In this document: positions 23,101 to 33,490 of the stretch, piece after piece
How positions within the stretch are numbered: position 1 is the first letter of the stretch
Layout of the letters: each line of letters starts with the position of its first letter
Assembly: GCA_019614645.1 (NCBI GenBank)
Contig: JABWDB010000001.1
Span: forward strand, 29,319,501 to 29,383,500
Direction: 5' to 3'
DNA from: Stratiolaelaps scimitus
Taxonomy: Eukaryota > Arthropoda > Arachnida > Mesostigmata > Laelapidae
DNA: 64,000 nt
The notes under the pieces: generated by a model
Databases searched by the model: none
Told to the model about the DNA's origin: nothing
Seen by the model: the letters and a program-made list of their open reading frames with translations, nothing else
Made by a program: the position numbers and the translations under genes

Positions 23101-25282
23101 GGAGTGTTTTTTCTTTCGCCTCGTGTTATTTAAAACGAAGCCATGCCGAAGCACACATCCTTCCATCTTCAAAGACTTCGGGACCCTCTTGAATAACAGT
23201 AATAAGAGGGTGTCCTCCGAGGGCTGGAGGCGACCGGCGGCCGGCGTAGAAGGCAATGCAAAGTTTAGAATGTACGCATGGGGCGTCGCGCCTATGGAAG
23301 GGAGCCAGGGTGTAATCACATTGTTCTTCGACGAGTTGATCAGTGTCATCAGTGGGAGCTGTGTACTCCTCGCTCGTATCCAACTCGAGCTCGCTTGTTT
23401 TGTGTTTTTTTTTCTGAATGCACGTTCGCCTCACCCCGTACACGGCTGTGTCAATTATGTATCGGTGTCGACTTAATTTTCTTTAAAGCAATACGCCACC
23501 GTGCCACCGATAGGCTCCACACACACACCCGCTCCCCATTTCCTTGTAGAATTGTATGAGAGAGGAACGTTTGTACAGATGTGTGCTGAAGCTTAAGACA
23601 TCGGGAGCCCGTCGGGTCTCAAATGCAGAAATGACAGTGGACGTCTACAGAGTGTCGCCCTTAATCGAAGCATCTGCGGAGTATTTAAACAAACCCATAA
23701 CATGCAGGAGTTTGGGAAGGTCAACGCAACCCTATGCCGTACACAAAAGCGACATGACGCTATCTTTCGAAGAGATATTGATGCCATTGTATGATGAGAT
23801 GTTCAACATCAGATGTCACAGCTCGTTGTGTACAGCACAACTTGTTGGGCTGTTCAAACCGACCGGGGCGACTCGGATATATTTTGCACAAAATGAAATA
23901 CCATCATCCATTGTTGTGCGTAACTACAACACCTTTGAACGCGATCAGATTGCGTGACTGTACAAAAACCCCCTGTAGATTCCTAAGAGGACAGACAATC
24001 AAACATGTGCATTCATGACCAAGTATCAGCAACGTGCTTGTCTGTCAGTTCGACACTGCGACACTGCTCTCGAACCTACGCAAATCTACGGTCTTATATC
24101 TTCCATCACACGTTTGCAGCACGGGTAGGCATAGGGGGCACATCCGAAAGAGCGGCCACATGAACAAGACTCGTCTTGCACCCCCCCCCCCCGGAACTTG
24201 TGTTCACTACCGCTGTGCTGCTGCTGGGGACTCAACTGTCAATTGGGCCACGACGATGTCACTTCCAATATTTCACAGCCCAACCCTGTGGGCGCCCTTC
24301 ATGTTACGTTGTTGTTATTCAGCGCATAATTATTATTGACAATATTAGAACCCGCTTTGGATTACGCGAACGCCGCCGATCGCATTTAAAACACTTAGAG
24401 CTCATGCAGCTGCCACCTCGCTCTACCCGTTCAATCGTCAGGTCGATGTGCTTGCTTGAACGTTTCATACGGGCGATGTTGTATTCCATTTTATAGATGG
24501 ATGCAAGTATAATAGTAGCGGCTAGCCAGCAAAAATTTCCCTGGAACATTAACAAGGATGTTTGGTAGGGACCATGTGGTTGTGGCACATGATAGGAGTT
24601 CACCTCGTTAGTTATATAATGGTAAATAGTTGTACTACAGTAGCTAGCGCTAGTTATTGGCCTACGCAAGCCACTTAATCACAACCATGTCTGAGGGTCA
24701 ATGATAGAGACGCGGTACGACTAGGTAATGCGAGGTGGAATTGTCAACCTAACTTATACTGAAAAAGAACACAATGCCCTAATGCCTTTCACCAGCTCTC
24801 CCACACTACGCAGTACGTCTGATCCGTATCGCTATCTAATACCTATATTAACGTTTAACCAACGCTGTCTTGCCACTACTTGCACACGTGTCCAATGACC
24901 TTCTCCACTCCAGACTCGCACTGAAGGGCCAGAGATATGGACAGACATTGACACGTGGCCCGGACTTTGGCTTCCTTTACGATGTGTCGTCATTGTTGTT
25001 GTGACATCGTATTCAGTTCTCGCAGCAGTATGTAGCTGTCATCGACATACAACTGTGAGCTCATTCCGTTGACATACACACACACGTGCCTGTCCTCGGC
25101 GTACATCTCACTGCATGAATATTTGGCTGTTTTTCTGGACTAGACTCAAACGACGTTTGAGCCGATTGAGCTCGCTTGATGGACCGCACTTCCGGTATAG
25201 TGACATAGTGGGTACTAGCGCCACGTTGTTATTTATGTAGCGCACCTACATTGCACTGCTCGATCTCATCCTCTCCCTCTCT

Positions 25283-25365
25283 TACTATATATATATAGAG
25301 AGAGACAGAGAGCGAGAGAGAGAAAGAGCATGAGATCGATATATATATATATATATATATCTTTC
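25283..25365. repeat. Compound (TA)n-(GA)n-(TA)n tract
   Basis: Two TA runs flank a GA-rich stretch of about 45 bases. Confidence 0.9.
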
Positions 25366-25399
25366 TCGATCTTGAGGTATAGCGACAGCTTCACACGTT

Positions 25400-26300
25400 T
25401 ACGTCGAACGGCTCATCTACAGCAGCGTGCTCTGCCGAAGCTTCTGGCGTCGCGCCGACTGAAGCTGAACCACCCATGAGCCACAAGTTGCAAGATGTCG
25501 TTGCGGCCTCTTGTGTCACGAGTCAGAGTCGAGCAGCCCGCCGTCTAGCTCAAGCCGCTCTTCGAGTTCCTGCCTGCCACACAGGGTCCCCTGAGGTCTA
25601 TAAGGAAAAAAAGCGCATTCAGCCTGCCCGGCTCATTCACGGCGAGTTCCCGCTATTTCGATTTTCGCCTTTCGTCTCTCCGTTCATTCCGTCTCCACCT
25701 CGGCCGGTTTGTTGGCCGTCGCGTCCCCGACGCTATGTCCCCGCATCTGCCTATCTTTATCATCACTATCTTGCCTTCTCTCCTCTTAATGTCCGTACCC
25801 GCTATTGCGGCATCTCTCACTCGCCGGAACGCGGCCCTCTCGGCCGCAATTTTACCATCCATCCTTCGGGACTTATTTTTCCCCTCATAGCGCAAGGGAG
25901 AAGGAACAGCTGCAGCGTCGTCGTTGTTGTCGGTGGCCAGAGAATGCGTCTGCCGCTTGTGCTAAGCGCACTGACTCGGCCCGAACTCAAGGGCAAGTCT
26001 TCGTCTCTTCTTCATTTCCTTCGCTTTCGAGCGACGTTGCTTGGTCCCGGAATCCCCGAGACGCCGTGCGTCGGCAGCGGTGATGAATCACAGCGGTGAG
26101 TCGAGTCGGCGAGCGGTGGGGAACGGAGGGCAGGTTGCGGCGTCCTGTCCCTACGGCTGCGTCAAGGTAGCCAAGGATACCCTAGGACTTCGCGCTGCCT
26201 AGGGTGGCGGTGAGACGACGCCGGCTGGCGGCGAACCAATGCCGGCATTCGCGGTCAAGCAAATACAGCGCCACACACGTGTATTGCAATCATCATTGCT
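25400..26300. other. GC-rich island with a chance-like 207-codon frame
   Basis: A plus-strand frame runs from 25476 to 26099, but it is Pro/Arg/Ser-rich without motifs, and a minus-strand frame (25653-25895) is equally open. A good donor-like GGTGAGT follows at about 26094. A noncoding first exon or promoter region is the most economical reading. Confidence 0.25.
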
Positions 26301-26330
26301 TTAGTATAAATGTAGCAACGTATGCCTACT

Positions 26331-26534
26331 TCATTCACTACTTAAACCGAAATCAGACAACGATATAAAGTGCGGTCGAAACGGTGTGAAAGCCCCGACA
26401 CATTCCAGAAGCGACATAGCCTTGCTGAATGCATCAACAGCATTATGGGCGTCACCGCCGTTATGCCCGGTACCGTATTTCACATAACCAGTGCACATGA
26501 GGTGACAACGTAGATGTGTCGGATTTAGAGACAC
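26331..26534 (-). CDS. Unidentified small open frame
   Basis: A minus-strand frame, open from about 26561 to the TGA at 26331, has balanced composition with HLRCHLMCTGYVKYGTG and DAHNAVDAFSKAMSLL. It has no Kozak ATG at its start and is preceded by AG dinucleotides that could act as acceptors, so it could be a terminal exon. I do not recognise the family. It lies about 1 kb downstream of the candidate N-terminal exon at 27493-27615. Confidence 0.22.
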   Translation of the reverse strand: MSLNPTHLRCHLMCTGYVKYGTGHNGGDAHNAVDAFSKAMSLLECVGAFTPFRPHFISLSDFGLSSE

Positions 26535-27492
26535 TTGCCTCTCTGCTGGCTGTTGAAACTTTTATTGTTGGAAGAGTCTCAACAGAACAATAATGTTGCA
26601 GCGATTACGGACACACTACTGGAAGTTTGGGTTGAGTGAACGATAACCACGACGAAAAATCGGTCAGAGACGAGAAAAATGGTACGTTTGAATCTTTTTT
26701 TTTAGCGCACAGCCACGGAGCTCGTCCCTCTAGATAGATATGGCTGCCATTTGTTTTGCGAAATTGAACCAACTCTGTATGGCTGACATTTCGTGCTTTC
26801 TTTCGCTTCGTCCCTCCGGCCGTCAGCATGTCAAATGCGCATAGTCATGGCTGTTCTTGGATGATAAAGGATGGTTCGTTCGTTCAGACTTTGTCGACTT
26901 ACTACTACTACTACTACCACTACAATTTCGTGTTCCACAAGTTGAAAATTCACTCTCCGGCAAATATCAATATCTACGTCTCACGCCGTAATATCCCCCC
27001 TTGAGCTGGTCACCCTGAAACGCGTCACCGATTGCGAATCGGCGAATCTTCCTGTCTCCTTATCTCTCCCTCTCTTTCTCTCACTCTCTCTCCTAATACC
27101 TCAGTCCCTAATGCGCTTCGTTGCAGAGCTGGATCTGAATGATACCGAACAGGGCGGATACTACCTCAAAAGGGATACACCAGCACCACGCCCGCCGCTG
27201 GATGGTATTCGGGTCGTACTCCTAAAGCGCATATTTTATCACTTGCATGTTTCGCCCGTTCCATGTTTCGTCATTGTTTGGTCAATGCAGGTTCAGCAAC
27301 GCGAAAGAGTTTCACCGTGCGCGAGTACAGGTTCACTGATGCATCTCCCGTTCACCGTTAGGACAGTTGGCCACTGGAGCTGTCCGGCTAACGGCCGTTG
27401 TCCGGGACTCGTTGAATGGAGCTGGTGAAATTTTCCGGTCCAACAGAGGACGAAGGCTGTCCTGATGCGATGCCCGCCGGCTACCTGAATAC

Positions 27493-27615
27493 CTGGCGAA
27501 AATAAATTGTTCAAGCAATAGCCGTCGGGTCCGCCGGCGAACAGGAAAGTGCCATCTAAAATTGCGTCAAGCTCAATCTTTCTCAGCTTTTGATCTTCGT
27601 CCACTGGTCGTGCAA
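27493..27615 (-). CDS. Candidate N-terminal exon A of the NWD-like gene
   Basis: A 123-nt stretch on the minus strand has an acceptor ATCGCTGACAG before base 27615 and a good donor, CCAG followed by GTATTC (27487-27492). It enters and leaves in phase 1. The 40 codons include DEDQKLRKIELDAILDGTFL and AGGPDGYCLNNLFSP. NWD-type proteins begin with a short helix and a small Gly-containing turn ahead of the VRxFISS-type strand, and LDAILDG fits that pattern. The phase-1 exit is compatible with a missing intermediate exon feeding the phase-1 entry of 11609-11811. The splice layout makes it likely to be a real exon. Its membership of this gene is an inference. Confidence 0.4.
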
Positions 27616-27950
27616 CTGTCAGCGATCGAGTCTACGCCGACAGGGCCAATGCAGTGCGGATTTCCTCTGAGATCGTACGTTAAGACACAAGAGTCTCCGA
27701 GTAGAGGTTGCGACCTGACGGCCCTAATGAATGTTTAGTATTATTGTAGATACTTGGCGTATGTAAATTGGCCACATTGATATATGCCTCGTGTTAATAG
27801 ACACTTGGAGAATGTCCAATGGTGTGGACTAAATAAGTATAGTCTCACCGTATGACGCGATACTGAATATCCAGTAACGTGGATACTGAATAAATATATT
27901 TATCAATGGTTATGCTGAACGTGCGTCACTTTCATGCAATATGTATAATA

Positions 27951-28004
<54 letters not shown>

Positions 28005-28012
28005 ATATATAT

Positions 28013-28084
<72 letters not shown>

Positions 28085-28249
28085 ATACGAGCTCTATCCA
28101 CCGCGACATAATGATAGCCTACCCATTCTTCTGACTTTTTTCTCAACCGTTAGTAGCAATGCAGTTTCGCTTTCATTCAAAGTCATCACATTTGAAGAAC
28201 GTTCCACGAATATTTGGCTATTTAACTCAAATGTAGACATTTGATATCC
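27616..28249. other. AT-rich spacer with a long (TA)n tract
   Basis: No gene is seen. A (TA)n array interrupted by TAA and TTT units fills about 27942-28087 and ends shortly before the truncated LINE. Confidence 0.6.
27942..28087. repeat. Long (TA)n array
   Basis: About 146 bases of near-pure TA with periodic AATA interruptions. Open frames across it (27906-28244 plus, 27910-28146 minus) are repeat artefacts made of Tyr/Ile. Confidence 0.95.
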
Positions 28250-29783
28250 GTAGAGTGGCCGGAAAGTGGCCGCGTGTTCTCAGTAGGTTATTCGACGGGC
28301 TCCTCAAGGAAGGCGATCCTCCCACGAATCTGGAAGGAGGCACATCTGGTGCTCATCCCGAAGGGGGGATCGCACTCGAATAAAGCATTTCGGCCGATCT
28401 GTCTTCTGGGCACCTGTGGTAAGCTGTTCGAGCAGGTGATACAGCGAAGGCTGGAACAGGAGGTAGAAGAACGAAGTCGCCTTTCCAACGCACAGCACGG
28501 GCTTCGGAGAGGTAGGTCGACGTTACTTCCTATCGATACGGTGCTGAAGGTGGCAGGTCAGGAAAGCACGAAACCTCAGGGGATTCGTCCTACTTATCCT
28601 TCTGGACGGCAAGAACGCCATCAATTCGGTCGAATGGAAGGTAGTGGAGGCACCCGAAAAGAAAGGCATCTCTGTTACGCCGGGTTATTGCGTCCTTCCA
28701 GTCTGATAGGACAGTAAAGGCGGGTGGCTCAAAATTTGAGGTTTTGACTGGTGTCCCACAGGGATCGATTCTTGGCCCTACTCTCTGGAACTTAGCCTAT
28801 GACGGGGTTGTGGAGATCACGATGCCATACGCCGACGACCTGGCTCTGCTGGTGGTTGCCCTTAATGAGGAGACCCCCCAAGTGAGGGCCAATGAAGCCG
28901 TGTCCAGAGTGGCGGAGTGGATGGACGATCACCACCTGGAACTCGAGCCGGACAAGATGGAGGCTCTCTACCTAACAGACAGGAAAAGGGGAAGAGGAAC
29001 TATTCTAGACCTCCGGGGCCACCCGATTTGGATCACGAATGAGCCTAGGTACCTGGGATTTCAGCTTGCCACTGGTCTGACTGGCAATGCTCACGTCAGG
29101 GAGGTCAAACAAAAGGTATGCCAGGTAGCATCCAACACCGCGAGGATACTTCCCAGGGTGGGAGGCGCCGCGGAGGGCAACCGGCGTTTGTTGGCCTCAG
29201 TGGGTGAATCGATGGGTATGTATGCGGCCCCAGTTTGGGCTGACATGGCATTGTGAACTGAGGCCAATAGGAAGATCCTACGGGATGCTCAAAGGCCATT
29301 CGAGCGTGCCGAGCATCCAGGACCGTCTCCACAGAGGCCGTCCTAGTCTTGTCCAGAATGCTTCCCTGGGATCTTCTGGCGAGCGAGAGAGGAGAACGTA
29401 ACCTAGATGGTGATCTGGACCTTACGGGAGCTAGGAAGGCCACGTTAGACAGGTGGAAGGAGTCGTCCCAGGCCCAATCAGTCCACGAACTGAAGAGCGC
29501 CTGGACCAAATTCGTGATCCCGGATCTCCTAAACTGGTATGATTGCAAAAACGGCCAACTGAGCAACTGGATGGCACAGGTGCTTACCGGCCACGGCCAG
29601 TTCCAAAAATACCTGCACCGGATAAGGAGGGCCCCCTCGGATGTGCGATTCCGCCGTCTCAGTAACTTAGTGAGTACCATGCTGCGCTCGCAGGAGAACT
29701 GGCCTATGGTTCTTACCTGGGTAGATACTATAATGGTGAATAAGAATAAGCTGGAGACAGAATGGTCAAACCGCAGAGTCTAG
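28250..29783 (+). pseudogene. R1-type non-LTR retrotransposon ORF2 fragment
   Basis: Shifted plus-strand frames together spell a LINE reverse transcriptase. They include WKEAHLVLIPKGG and FRPICLLGTCGKLFEQ. Next comes LLILLDGKNAINSVEW with the first catalytic Asp (visible only in a third frame near 28590), then GVPQGSILGPTLWN and YADDLALL near 28830. A C-terminal part has TLDRWKESSQ, LTGHGQFQKYLHRI and a short tail. PQGSxLGPxLWN and the LTGHGxFxxYL tail are typical of the R1 clade. At least three frameshifts and stops break it. The endonuclease and ORF1 are absent (5' truncation near 28250). The reading ends at a stop near 29783. No poly(A) or target-site duplication is clear. Confidence 0.85.
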
Positions 29784-29837
29784 GAGGGGGAAGAATAGGG
29801 AGGTTACGGGGGAGTTTAGGAGCGGTTCGGCTCAGCT

Positions 29838-30524
29838 TTGAGTTCCGAAGAACTCCTTGACTATCTTCACCATATCAACAGCGGCTCTATCCTGCTGGAA
29901 GATGAATCTTCCAGCACAGATCTTCTCGGCGAGGTTCTTAAGTTGTTCCTCCAACATAGAAGCGCAGGCACGACTATTCATTCGCCCATTTACGATACCG
30001 GCCAATACAGGCCCAAATCACCATACCACCACCTCCCGCTAGTCGTCGACTTTGGAGTTTCTCTTCTTTCCTAATGTCGTGGAAATAACAAGAATGTCCA
30101 TCAGGATCGTCGAGATTGAACCTCTCTCCACGAAATGTGCTCACGAAGCTCAATCTGGGATCTGTGTTTCAATGTTAAAGGAGGTTTTTGTTTGAGTTTC
30201 CTATGAACAAGATTTTCTGATGCCTGAAGATATTTGCCCGTTTTGGTCGTTCGTTTCGACTCCAGTCTCGGCTGCAATTTCGCTACGAGTCAAATAGCTG
30301 TTAGAGGCTGTTCGGAAGAGGGAGCGTTATTCACGCGCACTTACTGCTTCGGGTTGTCCAGGCGCCTTCTTGATCCCGTAATGTTCAGGACCTTTAAGAT
30401 GTTCGAACTCACCTTCCTGCTTCCTTGCAAAATCCGCGCGATTTCCGATTTTTGACTTTTCATCGCTGAGGTTGAAAATAAGTTTTTTTTTCTCATCTTC
30501 ACTAAGTTGGCGATCTCAGCCCAT
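29838..30524 (-). pseudogene. Tc1-like transposase pseudogene
   Basis: On the minus strand, an ATG at 30522-30524 is followed one codon later by a stop, then RQLSEDEKKKLIFNLSD and, near 30400, LKGPEHYGIKKAPGQPE. This is the paired helix-turn-helix DNA-binding region of Tc1 transposases, with its linker. Further down, in shifted frames, come a TRSEIAAETGV-like helix, RFNLDDPDG near the first catalytic Asp, GGGGMVIWACIG, and RFIFQQDRA, whose Asp codon is 29889-29891 (second catalytic Asp). The frame stops soon after. The third catalytic residue and C-terminal part are missing. Several frameshifts make it inactive. Its truncated end lies about 50 bases from the end of the R1-type LINE. Confidence 0.85.
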
Positions 30525-32943
30525 CGTAGTTTTCGCTGACTAAGGGTTCAGAAAATTTGTAGGAGAACGATCCGAGATCAACTGTCGTCCCATTCGACAA
30601 ACAGTAACGAGGCTATCCTTGTATGGCTCCCTCAAAACGACAATTTCCGATATCAAAGATGTCTACATATGAATTAGATAGCCGATTATTCGTTGAGAAA
30701 ACAAGTGAAAAAAATGGGGGTGGACTATCATTTTGTCGCGGTGTGCAGCCAAAGAAAGAATTAGAGTTTGCTGATCGTTTTCAATATTTCTATCCCAGAT
30801 ATACGGCATTGGACAGAACATCAGCAGCAGTAGCACCGCATTTAGCAGAACCTAGTCATTGCCTGTTCGTTATTCATATCACTTACCCTATCCTTCCTTA
30901 AGCAGACGCAAATTTCAGCATTACCACAGAAACAGTGGAGAAGGCCGCTTCCGCATCTTGCCAAGGCTACACCGCTGGCCGATGGGCGTTAATCTCTTAC
31001 ATCGCGGAACGACATTAAGCCCCCTCGGGTGCACCGTGTGGTAGCTGAATGCCGATTCCTGTTCAGCTGATCCTCTTTTCCCTCTCTCTCTCTCTTTCTC
31101 TCGATATACTTTTCTTCCTGCCTTTGTATTACACAACTCTCTCTCTGTCGGCTGTCTGCATGCGTTTTTGCTAGTCTGTGTCTCTGCCCTCCCGTATGGA
31201 CAGAGTGACGTTCAGTCGAGTCGACCCGGGCCCGTCCCCTCTCTCACCGCTGCATCGGTTCTATCGTCATCGCTACCTCTCGCATGTCCAACCGCCGCCA
31301 TCGAGGTCAACTGGATCTGATGTTGACCGTCCATCGTTCGTTGGATCCCACTGAACGTAGTTGTAGCCCGGTCGGGAGGCATGGCTAGGACTGCAAGATC
31401 ACTAATGCCCACACGGCATGGGTCTTGCTGGACAGCGATCTACTGCACTGCTGAGCGCCTTCGTGATTTCGCCCTCCCTCTCTCTCTCTTTCTCTCGAGC
31501 TCATTTTGCTCGCTTCCTCGGTCTCCCAACGTATCTTCAGTTATCCTCTCCTCTTGGTCAATTACACACCAGAGCAGCAGAGGCACTAATAAAGACGGCC
31601 AGACGCCAGGAGCTGCGTGGAGGACGAGGAGGGAGAGCTGACTACTACTGCTACTGCTAGTGGTTGCTTGGATCGTTCCCTTCTGCTCATGCGTAGGGCC
31701 TGTAGCGATATAGTATGGCTACCAGCAGCAGCATCAGCAGCAGCAATGTGCGATATGGCTGTGTTGTAGCAGCGGCGGCGGCGCCGGCAGCAGCAGAAGG
31801 AGATATTTCTTGGGCTGAGCAAGCACGGATTGGTCTCGAATGGGGATAGCTCACCGCCCGCCAAGCAGACTCTGCCAAACCATGGTCAAGACCGACAAAC
31901 GGTAAACGTCGAGTCCGGCCTGCCTGTTCGCTTGGTGGGCCAGCACCCACCACTTTGCCGTATTTCCAGAGGCCTGCCCGAGGACCCAACGACCATACAG
32001 ATCGAGTATGGAGAGCCACCAGCGGATTGGGAATCTCGGAGAAGGTCGACTATGTAGCTAGCTACATTATTGACTCATCTGATAGGAAGAATGCCCAAAG
32101 TATTGGGTGAAGGATGCAGAAAGAGACTCATGGAAAAGTGATTCGATGACTGCTGCCCGCCGGAAGTAGACGTATTCTCTGCTTCCGCCTTTATGACCTA
32201 CTCTTTGTCCTGCTGTAGCTTCTACCGCAGCGGATTTTGTCGGACTAAGTAGCGCCCCGCGGGGTTGGTCGAATACGAATAGGGCAGATCAAAGTTTCAG
32301 TCACGTCTTGCCGACATTGTCCTTTACCTGCTTGAGCGTACGTACCGTGGCATGCGGTATGTTCTGGCAGAACACTACTTGTAACGCTGACGATTCTCGC
32401 TCACTGTTTACCATTCGCATTCATGAGCTCCCACGAAGTCTGTTAATAGCTGCTTAGCTTGACACACTTACCTCAATTGATATATTTGATGCATACATCG
32501 GTGTGGATATGCGCTTAACAGCTCGTATAGATGGGAGCCTTTCAGGTGTTGACTATACCAGAATTGAGCGGAGGCGTGCCCTGAACGGTGTATATTTATG
32601 CGCTTCCCTTTGGGTGTGGTCGTCATGGGAACCTTGAATACGCTTTGTAATCTCTGGTTCGATGAGCAGCGGTTTTGGTTGAAATTTCCTTGCCGTCAAC
32701 AAGGGGCAAGCAAATTTCAGTCTGTTGATACATCTGGCGAGAACGGGCCCCGGTAGTCTTTGAAGCAGAACTGGAGATACCGGGGCCTGTCGTCGACGGG
32801 AGAGAAAACAGATCGTGGTTGATGATGGTGAACTGAGGAAATACATGTTGTTCATATTCTGTAATGTTGCAAGATAAAAACACTCTCCTTTATTGGGTGT
32901 TACCCTCGACCTGTCATGCTTCAACGAGACCGCCAGCTGCTCC

Positions 32944-32997
32944 CTGCGCTGTGGCCTGATACACCCAAACACTGTGGTGTATCAGGCCACAGCGCAG
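32944..32997. repeat. Perfect hairpin, 22-bp arms, 10-base loop
   Basis: Arm 32944-32965 and arm 32976-32997 are exact reverse complements, with GTGGCCTGATACACC in the left arm. The loop is CAAACACTGT. Confidence 0.95.
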
Positions 32998-33443
32998 CGC
33001 TACCAAATAGTTGACACGACATTTCAGTCGCTATCTCATAACGCATCCGTTTGTCCAGGGTGACATAATTAAATCAAGCCGAAATGGCGTATCGTTTCTA
33101 CATCTAAAGCGTATTCATATGTGTATCCTACAGACAGCAACGTCAGTCAAAATGCTTCCATAGAAAGAAAAAACGATACCACGCATCGAAAAGCACTACG
33201 CAACATGAACGTACGTATGTGAGACGTCTGAAAATGTCAGTTGTTTATTTTATCGATCCACCAGCTGAACTCTAATATTTCCTTCTCAGTGAAGCCCGAC
33301 CAAACTGATAAGGTTGGAGCGGTGTTCCCGATGAAAGCTCACCGCAAAGCCCGCAATACAGTAGCAGAGACTAGCAGATGTATGTGCTATATCTTCGAAT
33401 ACAAATAGCATATGTGATATTATTTGCACTAATGGTGATGGTC

Positions 33444-33490
33444 GTCAAATGTTGGCTGTGAGTCAGCGTGGAAAATCTATTATATATTAT
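33444..33490 (+). repeat. Dispersed NVGCESA motif, copy 2
   Basis: TCAAATGTTGGCTGTGAGTC, then AGCGTGGAAAATCTATTATATATTA. It matches copy 1 at 16233 over about 35 bases and diverges after the AT-rich tail. Confidence 0.7.

Larger units (their letters stand above)
11812..27492. other. Long intron or upstream region with repeats, no secure exon
   Basis: If the exon at 27493-27615 belongs to the NWD-like gene, this 15.7-kb stretch is mostly intron and must hide at least one short exon, because the segment just before FEHERR is missing. It contains SINE-like sequences, hairpins, an inverted repeat, a Tc1-like relic, one copy of the NVGCESA motif, a poly(A) footprint and two GC-rich islands (22.4-23.1 and 25.4-26.3 kb). 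The rest is AT-rich sequence in which I recognise nothing. Confidence 0.4.

Noticed and set aside
25476..26099. 207-codon plus-strand frame
   Set aside because: Arg/Pro/Ser-rich with no motif. The opposite strand is equally open. Better explained by high GC content.
27906..28244. 112-codon frame of Tyr/Ile
   Set aside because: Translation of a (TA)n array.
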